DNA of 54,412 bases from CAYUYV01 sp050331455 (lineage in GTDB: Bacteria > Pseudomonadota > Alphaproteobacteria > JAJFIK01): contig JBHJGV010000086.1 of NCBI GenBank assembly GCA_050331455.1, forward strand, positions 1 through 54,412, in the 5' to 3' direction. A program made the translations under genes and the position numbers. Of the stretch, positions 41,267 to 49,098 are shown piece after piece (positions within the stretch are counted from its first letter, which is position 1; every line of letters begins with the position of its first letter). Below the pieces are notes generated by a model, which saw only the letters and a program-made list of their open reading frames with translations, was not told the DNA's origin and did not search any database.

Positions 41267-42787
41267 TCAGCGGAAGTCGTCGCGCTGTCCGACCCCGATC
41301 CATTTGCTCCGGGCTTTGTCATAATGATCATTGGGATCGTAGATCGGCGCTTGAATGTTGAGCCGGTTCGCCGTCAGGAAGCCCGTCGCCGCCAGAAGCT
41401 GAAACGCAGCCACATATTCATCGCGCTCCGCCGTCACGAGCGTGACCCGCGAGTCGAGCAGTTCCTGCTCCGCGTCCAGAACATCGAGCGTTGTCCGGGA
41501 GCCCACCTGGGCTTCCTGCTGCACACCTTCGAAAGCGATCTCGTTGGCGCGCACCTGTTCCCGGCTGGCCTGAATGGTCGCGCGGGCCGACCGCAAGGCT
41601 TCCCAGGTATTTGCGATCTGCTGGACCACATTCCGTTCCGCTTCGACGATCTGCAGCTTGTCTTCGCTGTTGAGCTGTTTGGCCTGGCGCAGGGCGGAAT
41701 ACTCGGCGCCGGCCTGGTAAAGGGGCACATTCACATTCACGGTGATCGAAGCGATATCGGTGTCCCGGTCGTCCACCGGGTTCGGAAATTCCTGGACCAC
41801 GCCCTGGAACGGCCGGGTCAGCACCGTATCGCCATTCCGATCGGACACCTGGTAGCCCGCCTGGAGCGTTACCGTGGGCAGCAGAGCGCCCCGGGCGACC
41901 CGGATCGCATAACGTGAGGCCTCTTCTGCCTGTTTCGCCGAGCGCAGGTTCGGGTTCTGCTGAAGCGCGATATTTTCCGCTTCATCTTCCGTTCCCGGCA
42001 GCGCGGGCAATTCCGGCGGAGCGATGAGACCGCCGGGCGTTTCGCCGACCACCTGTTCGAAGGCGGCCCGGCTGTTCGTCAACTGGGCTTCGGCTGAAAT
42101 CAAGTTCGACTGAGCGCCGCTGAGGCGGGCTTCCGCCTGGGCCACATCGGTCCGGGTAATCTCGCCGACCCGGAACCGGTCCTGAGCCGCTTCGAGCTGC
42201 CGGCTGAGAACCTGAACGTTGTTCGTGCTCAACCGCACGACGGCCTCGTCCCGAAGCACGTCCATATACGCCGTGACGGTGTCGAGGAGGACCTGAATTT
42301 CGGTGATCTTGAGCTGTTCGCGGGCAGCCTGGACATTGGCCTTCGCCTGGCGGGTCTCGTTGAGCGTCCTGAACCCGCGGAAGACGTTTTGATCGATGGT
42401 CACGCCATAGTTCAGCGTGGTGGCGTCCGTCTCGGTTGACTGCTGCACCGCCTCGAGCTGGCCATTGCCGTCCACGTCGAAGCCGAACTGGGGCTCGAAA
42501 ATCACCGAGTCGACCTGTTCGTCGGAGACCTGGTAGCTCGCGCTCGCGGTCACCCGCGGCTTCCAACCGGACACGGCCTGATTCACGTTCTCGTCAACGG
42601 CGCGCAGGGCTGCCCGCTGGGCGAGCAGAGTCGGGTTCGTCCGGTAGGCCTGGACAAAGGCTTCCTCCAGACTGTTCACGGCAGCCTCGCCCGGTGCAGG
42701 CATCAACACATAGGCCGCCCCCGCGGCGAGCGCTCCCAACCACAAAGCCGTTGCCGATCGCTTGGAAGATCTGCCTTTAAGGACCAT
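41267..42787 (-). CDS. TolC-family outer-membrane channel protein
   Basis: The 506-aa protein has a signal peptide (hydrophobic about 14-33, cleavage near GEAAV) and two TolC/OEP repeats. The first (about 40-250) has LEEAFVQAYRTNPTLLAQRA, LNYGVTIDQNVFRGFRT and RVGEITRTDVAQAEARLSGA. The second (about 270-475) has IALQQNPNLRSAKQAEEAS, SITVNVNVPLYQAGAEYSAL and EAQVGSRTTLDVLDAEQELL. It forms the outer-membrane/periplasmic duct of type I secretion and efflux systems, so it may export the two repeat proteins at 2-10 kb. ATG 42787 is preferred to a GTG one codon earlier. pcm lies upstream on the same strand. Confidence 0.94.
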   Translation of the reverse strand: MVLKGRSSKRSATALWLGALAAGAAYVLMPAPGEAAVNSLEEAFVQAYRTNPTLLAQRAALRAVDENVNQAVSGWKPRVTASASYQVSDEQVDSVIFEPQFGFDVDGNGQLEAVQQSTETDATTLNYGVTIDQNVFRGFRTLNETRQAKANVQAAREQLKITEIQVLLDTVTAYMDVLRDEAVVRLSTNNVQVLSRQLEAAQDRFRVGEITRTDVAQAEARLSGAQSNLISAEAQLTNSRAAFEQVVGETPGGLIAPPELPALPGTEDEAENIALQQNPNLRSAKQAEEASRYAIRVARGALLPTVTLQAGYQVSDRNGDTVLTRPFQGVVQEFPNPVDDRDTDIASITVNVNVPLYQAGAEYSALRQAKQLNSEDKLQIVEAERNVVQQIANTWEALRSARATIQASREQVRANEIAFEGVQQEAQVGSRTTLDVLDAEQELLDSRVTLVTAERDEYVAAFQLLAATGFLTANRLNIQAPIYDPNDHYDKARSKWIGVGQRDDFR

Positions 42788-42948
42788 CACCTGATTTCAC
42801 TCCTGCTTGCCCTTGCGCGTACCGCCCGATGCGCGCGGGTGACCGTATCGCCATAACCGGCACGGGTCCATGGATTTGGCGGCTGCGCCAAACCCTCTGC
42901 ATGCACCGCTGCACCCTCGGGGCCAAGGACATCCCGTGCCTTATCGTG

Positions 42949-43602
42949 TCAAAACACGAACTCTTCCGGACGCGTAAACCCTTCCATCACCGGCAGGGTC
43001 GAATCGAACACAACACGGGAACTGACATGGTCGCCCGTGCGCAAATAAAGCATGGCCCGGCCCATGGGCCCCGTCATGACGACCACGCCCATCCGCCCGC
43101 CATCGGCAAGCTGCTCCGCCCAGGCGTCCGGCACCACCTCGACGCCGCCACTGACCAGAATGACGTCATAGGGCCCATGGTCCGGAGCGCCCGCGGCAAG
43201 GTCGCCGCACATGATGGCGGCATTGTCGACCCCCAATTCCATCAGCGTGTGGGTGGCGCTGGAGGCGAGAACCTCGTCGTTCTCAAGCCCGATCACCGTT
43301 TCGGCCATGGCGCTGAGGACGGCCGCGCCGTAGCCTGTCGCGCAGCCGATATCGAGCACCACATCGCCCGGGCGAACATCAAGCGCCTGGATCAGCTTTC
43401 CGAAAGTCCGCGGATCCATGAGGTGCCGCCCCTCGCCGAGGTCCACGCTCTCGCCCATATAGGCGAGGCTGCGCCGGCTTTTCGGCACGAACAATTCGCG
43501 CGGCACGGTCAGCATCGCCTGTTGCAGACGCGTATCCGTCACGTCATTGGCGCGCACCTGACCTTCGACCATGGCGGCCCGCGCTTTACCAAAATCCATC
43601 AT
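42949..43602 (-). CDS. pcm: Protein-L-isoaspartate O-methyltransferase
   Basis: The 217-aa protein starts MMDFGKARAAMVEGQVRAND, contains the PCMT N-terminal PRELFVPKSRRSLAYMGESV and the AdoMet-binding loop VLDIGCATGYGAAVLSAMAE, then YDVILVSGGVEVVP. It repairs isoaspartyl residues; this alphaproteobacterial branch is often next to tolC. GCATGYG replaces the more usual GTGSGY of other PCMTs, as is usual in this branch. The frame is open to 43719 but family similarity begins at 43602 (or 43599). Confidence 0.92.
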   Translation of the reverse strand: MMDFGKARAAMVEGQVRANDVTDTRLQQAMLTVPRELFVPKSRRSLAYMGESVDLGEGRHLMDPRTFGKLIQALDVRPGDVVLDIGCATGYGAAVLSAMAETVIGLENDEVLASSATHTLMELGVDNAAIMCGDLAAGAPDHGPYDVILVSGGVEVVPDAWAEQLADGGRMGVVVMTGPMGRAMLYLRTGDHVSSRVVFDSTLPVMEGFTRPEEFVF

Positions 43603-43843
43603 GGGAGATCCATCATCGGGCGGTCCGGACGGCCTGGGGAAGCCCGCCGGCGCCACACGCACCGCCGGGCGCTCCATGGCCCCTGCGCGGCTTATACTGG
43701 GCCTCATCGGGATTGACAAACCCTTGGCGTAATCGAAGAAAAGCCGGGCCGCACCCGACGTGATTGTCAGGACCCACAGGCTCTGTTACGGAAAAGATCT
43801 TGTGCCGATCCGCCGTCCCATGGCGGTTCTTGGCAATGCGTGA

Positions 43844-43917
43844 GGCCACGTGGCGGAGTGGTTACGCAGCGGCCTGCAAAGCCGTGTACGCCGGTTCGAG
43901 TCCGGCCGTGGCCTCCA
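43844..43917 (+). tRNA. tRNA-Cys (anticodon GCA)
   Basis: The acceptor stem GGCCACG pairs with CGTGGCC, the anticodon loop is CTGCAAA, giving anticodon GCA, and the T-arm is CCGGTTCGAGTCCGG. The discriminator is T, expected for tRNA-Cys, and CCA is encoded at 43915-43917. Confidence 0.97.
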
Positions 43918-43929
43918 CATGCTTTCTTT

Positions 43930-43973
43930 CCCCGGTCCATCTTTCCCTGGTCCCCGGTCCATCTTTCCCTGGT
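43930..43973. repeat. 22-bp tandem repeat, two copies, after tRNA-Cys
   Basis: Copies at 43930-43951 and 43952-43973 are identical (core ggtccatctttccctggt), followed by a partial third (ccatg). Located 12 bases after the tRNA 3' end. No terminator-like hairpin was found in it. Confidence 0.9.
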
Positions 43974-44142
43974 CCATGTCCCGCTATCATTTCGGTGCGT
44001 TGCCGCTGAGGCGGACTTGTCGTCGCCGGTCATCGGTTGATTACGGGCGCCGGATTGCGGGCGGTTGATTACGGGTCATTTACCCCGTGAGCGGTAGTGT
44101 CGAGCGCACGCGAGGACCGTCTGCGTTTGGCGGAGCGGTGCC

Positions 44143-44364
44143 ATGCGTGATTTGTCACAGGGAGGGTGCGGAGTGGCGCTGGATCCGGCATATGCGGCGC
44201 TCGATCAATGGGTCGAGGATGTGATGGGCCGCCATGAGGTGCGCCGGGTGCTCCGCGACCTCAAACTCGCCGAACTCGAAATGCTGCTGACGGTGATCCA
44301 GAAATCGGCTCCGTCCGGAACCGGCTCCCGGCCCCTCGCGGACCGGATCGAAAAAAGGGGTTGA
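44143..44364 (+). CDS. Small hypothetical protein
   Basis: A 73-aa frame between two tRNA genes. GGAG lies 8 bases before the ATG and the codon pattern is like that of its neighbours. The product is predicted mostly helical (LDQWVEDVMGRHEVRRVLRD, LKLAELEMLLTVIQKSAP), soluble and rather charged. I do not recognise a family. It may be a real small gene; its shortness keeps this uncertain. Confidence 0.5.
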   Translation: MRDLSQGGCGVALDPAYAALDQWVEDVMGRHEVRRVLRDLKLAELEMLLTVIQKSAPSGTGSRPLADRIEKRG

Positions 44365-44416
44365 GGCCCTGGGCGCCCATTGCTAGGAACAGGGCTCGCG
44401 GAGGTCTCCGCCCTGC

Positions 44417-44492
44417 TCCCCGGTAGCTCAGTTGGTAGAGCAAGCGGCTGTTAACCGCTCGGTCGCTGGTTCGAGTCCGGCCCGGGGAGCCA
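44417..44492 (+). tRNA. tRNA-Asn (anticodon GTT)
   Basis: The acceptor stem TCCCCGG pairs with CCGGGGA, the D-arm is GCTCAGTTGGTAGAGC, the anticodon loop CTGTTAA gives anticodon GTT, and the T-arm has GGTTCGAGTCC. The discriminator is G and CCA is encoded at 44490-44492. Confidence 0.97.
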
Positions 44493-44807
44493 AATTCCTC
44501 ACCCCTTTCGATATGTCCATCAGTGGCATGGTCCACCTGCGCCATGGTTTCGCGCAGGGTAAGTCTGTGCATCCCATCGCCAGGCTGTTGTCTTCCCCCG
44601 GATTGTTTGACCTTCAAGCAGCGTCGAATGGCATTGCCGCCCGCATCCGGTCCCAGCGAAAGACCTGAGGCACCCAAAAATCCGTGGCACCGAAAGACCT
44701 GGGATAGGCTTCCGGGGATCGGTAGCGTGTGAGCTCAGCTTTACGCGTCTTGGTCTCGGATGAGCGAGGCCGCCTGTCCAAAGACCGTCTCGAAGGAAGA
44801 AATCGAC
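44493..44807. other. Gene-free stretch after tRNA-Asn
   Basis: About 315 bases with no convincing gene. It carries the leader of the following glutamate-synthase-like gene, whose frame is open from 44760 but whose ribosome site favours a start at 44808. Confidence 0.45.
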
Positions 44808-46313
44808 ATGCTCTGGCTCCCCGACTGGATCGTCGGCCTCATGGATCTGCTGGTCGCCCTGTTCGTGATCGGCGTGGGCTTCTCAGCGCTGTTGGTCATT
44901 GTCCTGTTCATCGTCGACGTCACCCAGACCAAAGACGCCGTGATCCGGAATTATCCCGTTCTCGGACATTTCCGGTATCTGTTTTCCAGCCTGGGCGAGT
45001 TCTTCCGGCAGTATTTCTTCGCCATGGACCGGGAGGAGATGCCCTTCAACCGGGCCGAGCGGGACTGGGTCAACCGGGCCTCCCTCGACAAGGACAACAC
45101 CATCGCCTTCGGCTCAACGCGGCAATTGTCCGTTCCCGGCACACCGATTTTCGTCAATTGCGCCTTTCCCACGCTTGAGAAAGACGCGGCGGCGACCCGG
45201 CCCCTGGAATTCGGGCCCTTCTGCCGACACCCCTACCAATCCCGCTCCATCTTCAACATTTCCGGCATGAGCTACGGGGCGATCTCGCGGCCCGCGACCT
45301 TGGCCCTGTCCAATGGCGCGCGCATGGCCGGCTGCTGGCTCAATACCGGCGAAGGGGCCCTGTCGCCCTTTCATCTGGAGGGCGGCGCGGACATCGTCTT
45401 TCAGATCGGCACGGCCAAATACGGTGTCAGGGGCGAGGACGGCGGTCTGTCCGAGGACAAATTGCGCGCCGTCGCGGCCCATGACGCCGTCAAGATGTTC
45501 GAGATCAAGCTGAGTCAGGGCGCGAAGCCGGGCAAGGGGGGCATCCTGCCCGGCGAAAAGGTGACACCCGAGATCGCAGCGATCCGCGGCATCCCCGTGG
45601 GGACGGATTCCATCTCGCCCAACCGGCATCCGGAAATCGATTCCGTGGACGACCTGCTGGACTTTATCGAACGGGTCCGGATGATTACGGGTAAGCCCGT
45701 CGGCTTCAAAGCCGTGGTGGGCGCCTATGGCTGGCTGGAAAAGCTGTGCGAGGCGATCCATGCGCGCGGCCTGGAAAGCGCACCGGATTTCATCACCGTG
45801 GACAGCGGCGACGGCGGGACGGGTGCGGCGCCCATGCCGCTGATGGACAATGTGGGCCTGACCTTGCGGGAATCCCTTCCTCTCGTGGCGGATATTCTTT
45901 GCCGGGCCCACCTGAAGGACCGCATCCGACTGGTCTGCTCGGGCAAGCTCGTCACGCCCGCAGGCGTCGCCTGGGCTCTTTGCGCGGGCGCCGATGCCGT
46001 CGTGTCGGCCCGGGGCTTCATGTTCGCCCTGGGCTGTATCCAGGCCCTGAAATGCAACAAGAACACCTGCCCGACCGGTGTGACGACCCATGACAAGCGG
46101 CTGCAGGCCGGGCTTGACCCACGGGAGAAAGCCGTCCGTGTCGCCCATTATTGCAAGAATCTGGTCCACGAGGTGGAGACCATCGCCCATTCCTGCGGTG
46201 TGCATGAGCCGCGCCGGCTGCGCCGCCACCATGTGCGCATCGTGATGGACGACGGACGGTCCGTGCCCATGGACACCCTTTATCCGCCGGTCAGCAGCCC
46301 GCTTCCGGCCTGA
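44808..46313 (+). CDS. FMN-binding glutamate synthase-like protein, membrane-anchored
   Basis: The 501-aa protein has an N-terminal transmembrane helix (about 10-38) followed by the glutamate-synthase central/FMN barrel. Motifs: ISGMSYGAISRPATLALSNG, GGILPGEKVTPEIAAIRGIP, SISPNRHPEIDSVDDLLDFI, DFITVDSGDGGTGAAPMPLM (FMN phosphate region) and GCIQALKCNKNTCPTGV, whose three cysteines match the 3Fe-4S site. It lacks the glutaminase domain, so its real substrate is unknown; this stand-alone family is widespread. GGAAG at 8 bases before ATG 44808 favours that start over 44760. Confidence 0.92.
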   Translation: MLWLPDWIVGLMDLLVALFVIGVGFSALLVIVLFIVDVTQTKDAVIRNYPVLGHFRYLFSSLGEFFRQYFFAMDREEMPFNRAERDWVNRASLDKDNTIAFGSTRQLSVPGTPIFVNCAFPTLEKDAAATRPLEFGPFCRHPYQSRSIFNISGMSYGAISRPATLALSNGARMAGCWLNTGEGALSPFHLEGGADIVFQIGTAKYGVRGEDGGLSEDKLRAVAAHDAVKMFEIKLSQGAKPGKGGILPGEKVTPEIAAIRGIPVGTDSISPNRHPEIDSVDDLLDFIERVRMITGKPVGFKAVVGAYGWLEKLCEAIHARGLESAPDFITVDSGDGGTGAAPMPLMDNVGLTLRESLPLVADILCRAHLKDRIRLVCSGKLVTPAGVAWALCAGADAVVSARGFMFALGCIQALKCNKNTCPTGVTTHDKRLQAGLDPREKAVRVAHYCKNLVHEVETIAHSCGVHEPRRLRRHHVRIVMDDGRSVPMDTLYPPVSSPLPA

Positions 46314-46324
46314 ACGACCGCGCC

Positions 46325-47374
46325 TTACCGGTCGGGCCAAGCGATCACGGGGCTGACATAGCCCGGGGGCTTCACGGTCACGACGGGGCAGTCCACACTG
46401 TTCAACACGTCCTCGGCGGTGTTGCCGATGATGAAGCCCGGCACGCCGATCCGGGCGATTGTCCCCATCACGAGAAGATCCGCATGGGTCGCCGCGACTT
46501 CCTCCGGAATGACGGCGCGGGCCACACCGTGGCGCAGCATGGGCACGAAGGTGATCCGGCTCGCCAAATCCTTTCCGATCCAGGTGCGCGCGCCCGCGAT
46601 CAGATGGTCGAGGGCCCGGCGATGGGCCATCTGCACGTCACGCACATATCGCTCGGCGGTCCCGTGATCCGACGTGTCCGGGGACCACAGCCGAATGAGC
46701 CCTTCGCTCGGAGCATCCCACACATGGAGGAGCCGGATCGTCGCGCCGTCGACGGCCGCCATGGCCGCCGCCGTCTCGACGATGGACCGGTTGAGTGCCT
46801 GCTGGGTGTCCGGCTCATCGGTGAGGGCCGCATCCACATCGACGGCCGCCAGGATGGTCTTGGCGAGCCGTGTGCCGGACGGCGCCGTGGGCGCGCGATC
46901 GGCAAGGCGCAGCCACACCGGACACGGACATTTGCGCAACAGGTGTTGGTCCGTGCTGGCAAAGAGGAACCGTAGGGACCCGCCGAGATCCTCCGCTGTC
47001 TTGACCACCAAATCCACCCTGTGGGCCAGGACATGCCGGATGATCTCCAGAAAACATTTGCCCACCCGGACATCCACCGGGAGCGACCGGCCCGGCGCCA
47101 CGGACGCCGCGAGGGCCTGGAGACGCTGCGTATGGGACTCGATAAGACGCTGCTCGCCCTCGGCGCGGGTGGTGCCCGTGGCCCGGGCCAACCGGTCGAG
47201 TTCCGCAGGCATTTCGACGACCGTCAGAATCTGGAGCGCTGCGCCCCACCGGTCCGCCAGCACGAGGGCGGCCTCCAGGGTCTTGGCGTCCGTCTCCTCG
47301 CGGGTGCATACGGCCAAAATCCGCTTGAGCGGCGCCATTGCCGGTGCCGTGCCGTGCGGTGCAGTCTGGTTCAT
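46325..47374 (-). CDS. Universal stress protein with two tandem UspA domains
   Basis: The 349-aa cytoplasmic protein has UspA domain 1 (about 15-160: KRILAVCTREETDAKTLEAA, HRVDLVVKTAEDL, LLRKCPCPVWLRLAD) and domain 2 (about 170-345: KTILAAVDVDAALTDEPDTQ, ATHADLLVMGTIARIGVPGF, IIGNTAEDVLNSVDCPVVTV). Domain 2 keeps a Gly-rich loop close to the ATP-binding G-2x-G-9x-G(S/T) pattern; domain 1 does not. This is a UspE-like arrangement. AAGGAG lies 8 bases before the ATG, and the ATG overlaps the antiporter's stop (ATGA at 47374-47371), so the two are translationally coupled. Confidence 0.93.
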   Translation of the reverse strand: MNQTAPHGTAPAMAPLKRILAVCTREETDAKTLEAALVLADRWGAALQILTVVEMPAELDRLARATGTTRAEGEQRLIESHTQRLQALAASVAPGRSLPVDVRVGKCFLEIIRHVLAHRVDLVVKTAEDLGGSLRFLFASTDQHLLRKCPCPVWLRLADRAPTAPSGTRLAKTILAAVDVDAALTDEPDTQQALNRSIVETAAAMAAVDGATIRLLHVWDAPSEGLIRLWSPDTSDHGTAERYVRDVQMAHRRALDHLIAGARTWIGKDLASRITFVPMLRHGVARAVIPEEVAATHADLLVMGTIARIGVPGFIIGNTAEDVLNSVDCPVVTVKPPGYVSPVIAWPDR

Positions 47375-49098
47375 CCGGGCAACTCCTTTTGGCCAAGGGG
47401 ATCGGTTGCAGGCTGCCCGGTCCGCGCGGGAAGGCCATTGTCCCCGATCAGTCGGGCCGCATGGGCCGCTGCGTCCCGAAACGGCATCAACACGATATGG
47501 GCGCCGGCGCTGCGCCATTGGCCGGCGGCATCGTCCGAATGGGCGGCCACGGCGATGCGGCCCGAAAATCCGGCGCTCTTCAAGGCCCCGATCAGCGAAC
47601 GACGCGGATCGTCGTGGGAAACGCCGGTGTCGTGGTAAGGCACCGCCGACACGGCCCAGGTGACCCCGGTCAAGGGCAGATGCCCCAGAAACTCCGGATC
47701 GGTCGCATCACCGTAAAGGGCCTCGATGCCCCGTTCCCGGGCATGGCGCACAGCCATGGGATCAAAATCGATTCCGAGCACGGACCAGCCCCGGCTGTAC
47801 AATGCCTCCGCGATGGCAAGGCCGTAGCGCCCAAGTCCGAACAGGATCACCGTGTGCTTGGCCCCGGGCGCCATGCCGTCCGGGTCCGACCCGGCCTCAT
47901 CCTTGCGCGGATCGAGCCGGGACAACACGGGCTCAAGCCACGCATAGATAGTGTGGGAATAGGTTATCAAATAGGTGGACGCGGCAATCGTGATGAGGCC
48001 CACCAGGGTGACGAGCCCCAAAGCGGTCTCGTCCACATGCCCGATGGACACGCCCATGGCCATGAAGATCAGGGAAAACTCGCTGATCTGGGCGACGGTC
48101 AGGCCCGCGAGAAAACCGGTGCGCCGGTGATAGCCCAGCGCCATCATGATCAGGAGCACGATCAACGGATTGCCGATCAAGACAAAGAGGGACAGGACGA
48201 CGGCCGGACCAACACTTTGCCCCAGGATCGACAGATCGAGGGATGCCCCCAGCGCGATGAAGAAGAACAGAAGCAGGAAATCCCGCAAGGAGGCGAGACG
48301 CGCGGCAATCGCCTCGCGAAAGGGCGTCGAGGCCAGGGCCACGCCGGCCAGCAATCCGCCCAGCTCCTTGCCGAAACCCAGATAATGGCCCACTGCCGCC
48401 AGAAGCGCGGCGAGACCGATGGCAAAGGAGACCAGCAGTTCCGGGGCCCTGGCAAGGCGCTCCACCAGGGGATTGGCGAGGAAACGGATGAACAGGCCCA
48501 CCGCCAGCAGGCTCAGGGCGCCGTAACCGAACACCGCCAGAATATCCGTATAGGCCGCTTCCTCTCCACTGCCCACGCCGATGGCCGACAGCACGATCAT
48601 GGCGAGGACGACCACGATGTCCTGGACGATCAGGAACCCAAGGGCGATGCGCCCGTGCAGGGAATCGATCTCCCGTTTGTCCGACAACAGCTTGACGATG
48701 ATGATCGTCGAGGAAAATGTCAGCGCGACCGCCACGTAAAGGCTCGTCGTCACGTCGAGCCCCACGCCGAGACCGATGAAAAAGCCGAACAGGGTCGTGA
48801 AAGCGACTTGGCCCAACCCGGTCATCAGGGCCACCGGACCGAGCGTGCGCACCAGCGTCAGGTCGAGCTTGAGCCCGACCAGGAACAGCAGGACGGCGAT
48901 GCCAAGCTCCGCCAGCAGATCGATCGCCTCGTCGGATCGGGCGATATCGAGACCGGACGGCCCGGCCATGATCCCGACGACGATGAACGAAACGATCAGG
49001 GGCTGGCGCAGGAGCAGACCCACAAAGCCGATGGTCGAGGCGAGGACCAGCAGAGTGGCGACCTCGTAGAAGATGTAGCTGTTGATCGCGTCGCTCAT
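47371..49098 (-). CDS. Monovalent cation:proton antiporter, CPA2 / Kef type, with TrkA-N domain
   Basis: The 575-aa inner-membrane protein has about twelve helices (about 5-385) and a cytoplasmic Rossmann RCK/TrkA-N domain (about 414-530: KHTVILFGLGRYGLAIAEAL, DFDPMAVRHARERGIEALYG). Transport-domain motifs are the Kef/CPA2 kind: GLLLRQPLIVSFIVVGIMAG, LGFLIVQDIVVVLAMIVL, KELGGLLAGVALASTPFREA, LFFFIALGASLDLSILG. It probably exchanges K+ or Na+ for H+, gated by NAD(H) at the RCK domain. Its ATG shares one base with the stop of the ATPase gene upstream, and its own stop overlaps the USP start. Confidence 0.93.
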   Translation of the reverse strand: MSDAINSYIFYEVATLLVLASTIGFVGLLLRQPLIVSFIVVGIMAGPSGLDIARSDEAIDLLAELGIAVLLFLVGLKLDLTLVRTLGPVALMTGLGQVAFTTLFGFFIGLGVGLDVTTSLYVAVALTFSSTIIIVKLLSDKREIDSLHGRIALGFLIVQDIVVVLAMIVLSAIGVGSGEEAAYTDILAVFGYGALSLLAVGLFIRFLANPLVERLARAPELLVSFAIGLAALLAAVGHYLGFGKELGGLLAGVALASTPFREAIAARLASLRDFLLLFFFIALGASLDLSILGQSVGPAVVLSLFVLIGNPLIVLLIMMALGYHRRTGFLAGLTVAQISEFSLIFMAMGVSIGHVDETALGLVTLVGLITIAASTYLITYSHTIYAWLEPVLSRLDPRKDEAGSDPDGMAPGAKHTVILFGLGRYGLAIAEALYSRGWSVLGIDFDPMAVRHARERGIEALYGDATDPEFLGHLPLTGVTWAVSAVPYHDTGVSHDDPRRSLIGALKSAGFSGRIAVAAHSDDAAGQWRSAGAHIVLMPFRDAAAHAARLIGDNGLPARTGQPATDPLGQKELPG

